Shown here piece by piece: positions 62,301 to 64,000 of a DNA stretch of 64,000 nucleotides. Below the pieces are notes generated by a model that did no database searches, was not told the origin of the DNA, and was given only the letters and a program-made list of their open reading frames with translations. Source of the stretch: Alviniconcha marisindica (taxonomy: Eukaryota; Mollusca; Gastropoda; Provannidae). Both the position numbers and the translations under genes were made by a program. The stretch covers positions 734,501-798,500 of the forward strand of contig JABMCL010001079.1 of the NCBI GenBank assembly GCA_018857735.1. The letters are read 5' to 3'. Position 1 is the stretch's first letter; every line of letters begins with the position of its first letter.

Positions 62301-62613
62301 TACGTTACCGATGGTGTCTTCTGAGTGTGTATCACAATATCGTGACTTGTTCCCAACAGAAACTAAAGAACTTAATTTTTTTCACCTGCTTGGTAGATAA
62401 CCACATTTCACCTTATTTTTAATGCTTGTTCAGTGACATGAGAGGAGATACGAAATAAATTACAGTCATTTCTTCAGGGTCAGAGATGTGGCTATGAACA
62501 GAGTGATGACGATGCTGATTATGTCTTGTTTTTTTGGCCAGGTGCGGGTGGTGCAGTACAAGGAACCACCTCACTTCATGGCCATGTTTGGTGGAAAGAT
62601 GATCGTCTTCCAG
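32164..62613 (+). CDS. VIL1/AVIL-like: villin/advillin-like actin-binding protein, 3' part beyond the window
   Basis: The certain exons are 47561-47640, 48286-48360, 52659-52727, 53816-53946, 54867-54972, 55760-55873, 56546-56653, 57354-57466, 57970-58048, 58799-59042, 59656-59756, 60575-60712, 61646-61732 and 62542-62613; a candidate first exon is 32164-32206. They splice in one frame to 503 aa from ATG 47569 (numbering used here), or 520 aa with the upstream exon. Domains: gelsolin repeat G1 (about 18-115), G2 (117-225), G3 (253-356), linker with [16 protein letters not shown] (395-410), G4 (405 onward). Type-II Ca2+ ligand pairs are visible in G1 (D43, E74) and G4 (D428, E458). There is no signal peptide, and the villin-type linker favours villin/advillin over secreted gelsolin. 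Known role: Ca2+/PIP2-regulated severing, capping and bundling of F-actin. The rest of G4, G5, G6 and any headpiece lie beyond 64000, so villin against a headpiece-less relative cannot be settled here. Confidence 0.9.
33981..34042. repeat. C25 homopolymer joined to (CA)n
   Basis: 25 consecutive C at 33981-34005 continue directly into a CA array. The same join appears at 36114-36217. Confidence 0.95.
34110..34880. repeat. 26-bp minisatellite, about 28 copies, with higher-order units
   Basis: Basic unit TGTGGGAAGAGCCACAGGGG followed by AAACAG, 26 bp. A four-unit block of about 102 bp is itself repeated (34459 and 34561). Because 26 is not a multiple of three and the unit lacks stops in every frame on both strands, it creates overlapping false ORFs up to 264 aa that cycle through three frames. 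Confidence 0.95.
34970..35125 (+). mobile_element. dispersed repeat family A, plus-strand copy
   Basis: Runs from CAGGAGCTGTGTGAGAGTCG through GTCCTAACGAGCC, GGTTTCCGTGGACGTAAAG and GTCCCTAATATCGACATCTG to ACATTAAGCATCACTTC, the same block order as 12110-12256 on the minus strand. Confidence 0.75.
35328..35376 (+). repeat. G49 homopolymer
   Basis: 49 consecutive G, preceded by CGGGGGC. It is the longest of many G or C runs in the window and has very high G-quadruplex potential. Exact length may be a sequencing or assembly estimate. Confidence 0.9.
35428..35545 (+). repeat. (ATA)n-headed dispersed repeat fragment
   Basis: (ATA)n leads into ATTTTATTTATAATGTGCCT and ATCCCAGTTCTGCAAGAAC. A similar microsatellite-headed fragment (ATAATA… AAGAGGATTTCTAGAGTGCC) occurs at 41385-41500. 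Probably a microsatellite-associated non-autonomous element. Confidence 0.45.
36114..36217. repeat. C21 run joined to (CA)n
   Basis: C run at 36114-36134 followed by a CA array with two CAGA interruptions. Confidence 0.95.
36387..36618. mobile_element. fold-back element, family B in head-to-head arrangement
   Basis: 36387-36462 and 36540-36618 are near-perfect inverted arms of about 76-79 bp (outer end CGAATCAACACACAATGGAG against CCCTTGTGTGTTGATTCG). The 77-bp centre contains the rest of one family B copy. It could be a palindromic MITE or two SINE-like copies inserted head to head. Confidence 0.7.
36775..37109. repeat. (CA)n, (CCA)n, G18 and (GT)n cluster
   Basis: (CA)n 36775-36840, (CCA)n 36841-36858, G18 at 36904-36921, (GT)n 37025-37109. 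The opposite-sense CA and GT arrays could pair as a large hairpin. Confidence 0.9.
37250..37290 (+). repeat. interrupted poly-G tract
   Basis: G18, A, G6, C, G15 in 41 bases; strong G-quadruplex potential. Confidence 0.9.
37746..37871. repeat. (CA)n/(CT)n compound microsatellite
   Basis: CA array, (CT)n at 37796-37818, then two more CA arrays. Confidence 0.95.
38131..38172 (-). mobile_element. dispersed repeat family A, partial
   Basis: TTAATGTCCTCGGATGTCGG and GACATATTAGGGACAAG match the 3' blocks of the 12110-12256 copy in the same orientation. The remainder is absent. Confidence 0.6.
38866..39066 (+). repeat. three tandem partial copies of family A
   Basis: Units near 38866, 38933 and 38997 each contain CTAATAGTCCGT(A/G)CGGTCTATGT, then GAACAT(A/C)A(A/T)GC(T/C)GCGTGA and AGTCGAGG. 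Only the 5' part of the element is repeated. Confidence 0.75.
39271..39520. repeat. (CA)n compound satellite, 250 bp
   Basis: CA arrays broken by CTACACAC, CGACACAC and CGCAC variants. Histidine/threonine-rich open frames here are artefacts. Confidence 0.95.
39900..40271 (+). promoter_or_regulatory. candidate alternative promoter and untranslated first exon of villin gene
   Basis: CpG-containing single-copy-looking DNA that ends in a strong donor, ACAG|GTAAGC at 40271/40272. Joining it to 47561 gives no upstream ATG in frame after a TAG near 40175, so translation would start at ATG 47569. No TATA box is evident. The 5' limit is arbitrary. The call rests only on the donor and local composition. 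Confidence 0.25.
41305..41320 (+). repeat. G16 run
   Basis: Follows CCTGGGGT; part of the poly-G set in this window. Confidence 0.9.
44385..44450 (+). mobile_element. tRNA-like SINE fragment
   Basis: TGGTCCAGTGGTAGTAGCCC resembles an A box, and CCCGG CTTGTGA A CTGGG folds as an anticodon arm with a GTG loop. The expected B box (GGTACTGATTG) is degraded. Likely a decayed SINE rather than a tRNA gene. Confidence 0.45.
45763..45850 (+). pseudogene. 5S rRNA-like sequence (5S-derived SINE or 5S pseudogene)
   Basis: GAGCACTCGCTGTC, AAGTTAAGCATG and CTACATGGATGGGTGACC, ending ATGCTAGG, occur in the order and rough spacing of 5S rRNA internal regions (GATCTCG…, AGTTAAGCA…, TACTTGGATGGGTGACC). It is too diverged and incomplete to be a functional 5S gene. 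Confidence 0.55.
45964..46011. repeat. (AT)n microsatellite
   Basis: About 24 AT units, self-complementary and able to extrude as a cruciform. Confidence 0.95.
47561..47640 (+). CDS. VIL1/AVIL-like: villin exon 2 (internal ATG at 47569, start of G1)
   Basis: Acceptor CTTTTGCAG, donor GAG|GTAAGT. From ATG 47569 it reads [17 protein letters not shown] then FYIWRIE, the first strand of G1 (compare the xxIWRIE block of villins). The eight bases before the ATG are open in frame and can continue from the 32164 exon. Confidence 0.9.
48286..48360 (+). CDS. VIL1/AVIL-like: villin exon 3 (G1)
   Basis: Acceptor ATTGCAG, donor TCG|GTGAGC, 25 codons (residues 25-49). [20 protein letters not shown] then YIVLS is the gelsolin-repeat signature; D43 in the RGD/GD element is a type-II Ca2+ ligand. 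Confidence 0.95.
48361..52658 (+). other. villin intron 3 (4.3 kb)
   Basis: AT-rich; includes a G-rich three-copy tandem repeat (49516-49722), a poly-T/G14 junction at 52337-52359 and CpG-containing DNA at 50285-50540 of unknown origin. No exon seen. Confidence 0.85.
49516..49722 (+). repeat. three-copy tandem repeat with G25 insertion
   Basis: TTACAAAGCAGGACTTGTTC (with variants) recurs at about 49549, 49615 and 49698, preceded each time by AAGCTTTCAAAATGTGA-like sequence. The third interval is expanded by G9-C-G25 (49647-49681). Confidence 0.85.
52659..52727 (+). CDS. VIL1/AVIL-like: villin exon 4 (G1)
   Basis: Acceptor CTTTCAG, donor CAG|GTAAGC, 23 codons (residues 50-72). Reads [20 protein letters not shown] then TSQ, matching the DIHYWIG strand of villin G1. 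Confidence 0.95.
52728..53815 (+). other. villin intron 4
   Basis: Contains GT/GA-rich sequence at 53100-53225. The rest is unique-looking and no exon was seen. Confidence 0.8.
53816..53946 (+). CDS. VIL1/AVIL-like: villin exon 5 (G1 end, actin-binding helix)
   Basis: Acceptor TGTACAG, donor ATCAG|GTCAGT, residues 73-115 plus two bases. [19 protein letters not shown] then [20 protein letters not shown] form the long G1 helix and the following strand; E74 is the second Ca2+ ligand. Confidence 0.95.
53975..54050 (+). mobile_element. tRNA-like SINE fragment
   Basis: TAGTTGATAGAGATG could be a degraded A box, and GCCGGTTCAAATC about 50 bases on is a good B box, followed by a T-rich stretch. Located 30 bp inside villin intron 5. 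Confidence 0.45.
54315..54770 (+). repeat. 47-bp minisatellite, about 9.5 copies
   Basis: Unit CTATGAATACTAGCTGATCC, ACTAGTAATGAAAACTTCTT, GATCACC. Units at 54362 and 54409 are exactly 47 apart. Variants alternate (AATGTCTTG against AACTTCCTG) in the first five copies, suggesting a 94-bp higher-order unit. It ends about 100 bp before villin exon 6. Confidence 0.95.
54867..54972 (+). CDS. VIL1/AVIL-like: villin exon 6 (G2 start, PIP2/actin-binding basic stretch)
   Basis: Acceptor TTTGACAG, donor GAG|GTCAGT; completes codon 116 (Arg) then 35 codons. Contains [11 protein letters not shown] and [10 protein letters not shown] (137-146), the conserved basic G2 segment implicated in phosphoinositide and F-actin binding. 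The intron before it ends in a 47-bp minisatellite. Confidence 0.95.
55760..55873 (+). CDS. VIL1/AVIL-like: villin exon 7 (G2)
   Basis: Acceptor CGTTTCAG, donor AAG|GTGAGG, 38 codons (residues 152-189). Includes [20 protein letters not shown], the core GDxFxLDLG strand of the second gelsolin repeat. Confidence 0.95.
56088..56455 (+). repeat. GA/GT-headed 60-66-bp tandem repeat, about 6 copies
   Basis: Each unit has (GA)n, GGACTCC(T/C)GTTAATTATTGA, then GTCTTTG(A/G)TG(T/C)CATGCAGTGTG. Length varies with the embedded microsatellite. Inside villin intron 7. Confidence 0.9.
56546..56653 (+). CDS. VIL1/AVIL-like: villin exon 8 (G2 end)
   Basis: Acceptor CTTTCAG, donor CCA|GTAAGT, 36 codons (residues 190-225). 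Contains the [14 protein letters not shown] element, equivalent to ERGGR in vertebrate villins. Confidence 0.95.
57159..57283 (+). mobile_element. dispersed repeat family B, copy in villin intron 8
   Basis: TGTACCTCTGGTGTAGTTTA through AGAGTTACCGTAGGCGACAC and TCTTTTGAGCGCCAGTTAAC to TCCCTTGTGTGTTG, colinear with 11197-11327. Confidence 0.75.
57354..57466 (+). CDS. VIL1/AVIL-like: villin exon 9 (G2-G3 linker)
   Basis: Acceptor ATTTGCAG, donor TTCTC|GTAAGT, residues 226-262 plus two bases. A charged linker leads into AAAIKLFS, the first strand of G3. A dispersed repeat copy ends about 70 bp before it. Confidence 0.93.
57808..57930. repeat. interleaved inverted repeats (A-B-A'-B')
   Basis: 57808-57830 is perfectly complementary-inverted at 57870-57892 (23 bp). 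57828-57857 is perfectly inverted at 57901-57930 (30 bp, or 38 with one mismatch). The order is A B A' B', not A B B' A'. It ends 39 bp before villin exon 10. Confidence 0.95.
57970..58048 (+). CDS. VIL1/AVIL-like: villin exon 10 (G3)
   Basis: Acceptor TTTGCAG, donor GAA|GTAAGT; completes Ser263 then 26 codons. [19 protein letters not shown] then KKDLLSE matches the early G3 strands of villin. An interleaved inverted-repeat structure ends 39 bp upstream. Confidence 0.94.
58799..59042 (+). CDS. VIL1/AVIL-like: villin exon 11 (G3 core, longest exon)
   Basis: Acceptor GGGTAG, donor ATAG|GTGAGA, residues 290-370 plus one base. Contains [26 protein letters not shown] and LFRDW (351-355), the typical third-repeat helix and closing strand. 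Confidence 0.96.
59656..59756 (+). CDS. VIL1/AVIL-like: villin exon 12 (G3-G4 linker)
   Basis: Acceptor GTTGCAG, donor GAG|GTTAGG; completes Ala371 then 33 codons. [20 protein letters not shown] then [14 protein letters not shown] closely resembles the villin-specific linker, better than gelsolin. Confidence 0.95.
59861..60172 (+). repeat. about 33-bp tandem repeat, 9-10 copies
   Basis: Unit AGAAATGAACATTTGAGAGT followed by GACTG(C/T)AGCTGT; later copies are shortened to GACTAGCTGT. In villin intron 12. It begins after exon 12 and generates a false minus-strand ORF. Confidence 0.9.
60313..60455 (+). repeat. tandem pair of about 70-bp units
   Basis: Both units contain GT(T/A)AGT…, CAGTCAACCA, a GTTATATCAGGGC block and GCA(C)AGAGAGAG. 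Probably two copies of a short dispersed element. Confidence 0.65.
60575..60712 (+). CDS. VIL1/AVIL-like: villin exon 13 (G4 start)
   Basis: Acceptor GTACAG, donor CTG|GTCAGT, 46 codons (residues 405-450). [12 protein letters not shown] and [16 protein letters not shown] are the fourth gelsolin-repeat signature; D428 is a Ca2+ ligand. Confidence 0.96.
60713..61645 (+). other. villin intron 13, nothing notable
   Basis: No exon, array or recognisable repeat seen. Confidence 0.6.
61646..61732 (+). CDS. VIL1/AVIL-like: villin exon 14 (G4)
   Basis: Acceptor TTGACAG, donor CAG|GTAACC, 29 codons (residues 451-479). Reads [20 protein letters not shown] then [10 protein letters not shown]458 is the second G4 Ca2+ ligand. 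Confidence 0.95.
61733..62541 (+). other. villin intron 14, nothing notable
   Basis: AT-rich, no exon or repeat array recognised apart from (AAATA)-like runs near 61968-61985. Confidence 0.6.
62542..62613 (+). CDS. VIL1/AVIL-like: villin exon 15 (G4), last exon in window
   Basis: Acceptor TTGGCCAG, donor CAG|GTGAGG, 24 codons (residues 480-503). [20 protein letters not shown] then IVFQ parallels the villin KEPPHLM block. The gene continues past 64000. Confidence 0.95.
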
Positions 62614-62949
62614 GTGAGGCACTTGTCGCTCACTTCCTTGGGTGTCCGTGCTCTGGGCTGCCTACTTTTGTTGTGTGTGCATAAACGCCTTTCTTCTTCG
62701 GTTGAGCGACCACTATAATCTGTTGTTATTTTGTTGGTACTGGGGACTGCATTGCAAGCAGCAACCCTCCCCCCCCTCCCCACCCCCCACCCCCCCCAAA
62801 AAAAGAGGTATCAAGACTGCAGGCAGTTGCTGCCGCAGATGAGAGCTCATTTCATTCTCATGATGGGTCAGTAGATAATTGTCATATTTTGTTGGCAAGG
62901 TCAGGTGGGCATCCAATGCAGTTTTAAGTGACGTGTGCATATCTTTGCT

Positions 62950-64000
62950 ATTCAGGCATTTGATGCTGTGGTTTTGTGTATGGGGGAATGGCAAGGCGAG
63001 TTGGTCACCCAGTACATAAAGTTAAGTGGTGTGTGCATGTCATTGCCAATCCTGAATTCAGCCAGTTGGAAGTGTGTGCTGCTGTGTGTGCACAGGGTGA
63101 ACAAGGCTGGGTGGTGGTCACCCAATGCAGTGTTAAGTGGTGTGTGCATGGCTTCATTAGTCCAGAATTCAGGCAGTTGGAAGTGTGTGCTGCTGTGTGG
63201 GTACGGTGGTGCTATGTGGTGTGTGCATGGCTTTGCTAGCCCTGAACTCAGGTAGTTGGAAGTGTACGCGCACAGGGTGGACAAGGCTGGGTAGTCACCC
63301 AATGCAGTGTTAAGTGGTGTGTGCATGGCTTCATTGGTCCTGAACTCAGGTAGTTGGAAGTGTGTGTGCGCACAGGGTGGACAAGGCTGGGTGGCTACCC
63401 AATGCAGTGTTAACTGGTGTGTGCATGGCTTCATTGGTCCTGAATTCAGGTAGTTGGAAGTGTGTGCGCACAGGGTGGACAAGGCTGGGTGGTGTTAACT
63501 GGTGTGTGCATGGCTTCATTGGTCCTGAACTCAGGTAGTTGGAAGTGTGTGCGCACAGGGTGGACAAGGCTGGATGGTGTTAACTGGTGTGTGCATGGCT
63601 TCATTGGTCCTGAACTCAGGTAGTTGGACGTGTGTGCGCACAGGGTGGACAAGGCTGGGTGGTGTTAACTGGTGTGTGCATGGCTTCATTGGTCCTGAAC
63701 TCAGGTAGTTGGAAGTGTGTGCGTACAGGGTGGACAAGGCTGGGTGGTGTTAACTGGTGTGTGCATGGCTTCATTGGTCCTGAATTCAGGTAGTTGGAAG
63801 TGTGTGCGCACAGGGTGGACAAGGCTGGGTGGTTACCCAGTGCAGTGTTAACTGGCATGTGCATGGCTTCATTGGTCCTGAATTCAGGTAGTTGGAAGTG
63901 TGTGCGTACAGGGGGGCTACATCGTGTGTGCATATCGTTGTCAACCCTGAATTCAGCCAGTTGGAAGTGTGTGCTGCTGTGTGTGTACAGGGGGGCAAGG
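62950..64000 (+). repeat. 85-bp minisatellite running off the window
   Basis: GGTGGACAAGGCTGGGTGGT, GTTAACTGGTGTGTGCATGG, CTTCATTGGTCCTGAA(C/T)TCAGG and TAGTTGGAAGTGTGTGCGCACAG form the unit; CAGGGTGGAC occurs at 63471, 63556 and 63641, exactly 85 apart. Upstream copies (62990-63400) are longer and more diverged, with an additional CACCCAATGCAG block. It lies in the villin intron after exon 15. Confidence 0.95.

Noticed and set aside
47561..62613. Secreted gelsolin or severin instead of villin
   Set aside because: No signal peptide is visible, a fourth repeat is present (excluding a three-repeat severin), and the G3-G4 linker [16 protein letters not shown] is closer to villin/advillin. The headpiece itself lies outside the window, so this is a preference, not proof.

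Overview
This is a eukaryotic genomic window. It holds two multi-exon protein genes on the + strand, set in repeat-rich, non-coding DNA. GT/AG introns, long (GT)n/(CA)n tracts, poly-G runs, tRNA- and 5S-derived repeats and minisatellites point to a metazoan. The exon structure and repeat style suggest a lophotrochozoan, probably a gastropod mollusc; the phylum is an inference, not something read directly. No prokaryotic system, CRISPR array or recognisable viral or transposase gene was seen.

Layout: (1) 1-4.0 kb is upstream DNA with tRNA-like SINE pieces, dense (GT)n arrays and a striking excess of the pentamer TCAGT/ACTGA. (2) 4027-23791 is a complete eight-exon gene for a small CTD phosphatase (CTDSP1/2/L family, SCP), 270 aa, with all catalytic motifs intact. 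(3) 23.8-31.2 kb is AT-rich with no further gene and is probably its long 3' UTR plus flank. (4) 31.2-40.4 kb is a more CpG-rich block dominated by repeats. It contains a candidate first coding exon (32164-32206) and a candidate alternative untranslated first exon (ending 40271) of the next gene. (5) 47561-62613 holds fourteen consecutive exons of a villin/advillin-type gelsolin-superfamily gene, covering gelsolin repeats G1 to G3 and most of G4 (503 aa from the internal ATG, 520 aa with the upstream exon). The gene runs off the right edge, inside an intron filled by an 85-bp minisatellite.

The two proteins need not act together: one is a nuclear or membrane-associated Ser phosphatase that acts on the RNA polymerase II CTD and related targets, the other a Ca2+-regulated actin-severing and bundling protein. 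Their adjacency is the most notable fact here. In human, all three CTDSP genes lie beside a villin-family gene (CTDSP1-VIL1, CTDSP2-AVIL, CTDSPL-VILL). This window shows an unduplicated version of the pair, which suggests the linkage predates the vertebrate genome duplications.

Exon boundaries were derived by hand from reading frame, GT/AG sites and family resemblance. UTR limits, promoters and the first villin exon are much less certain than the internal exons.
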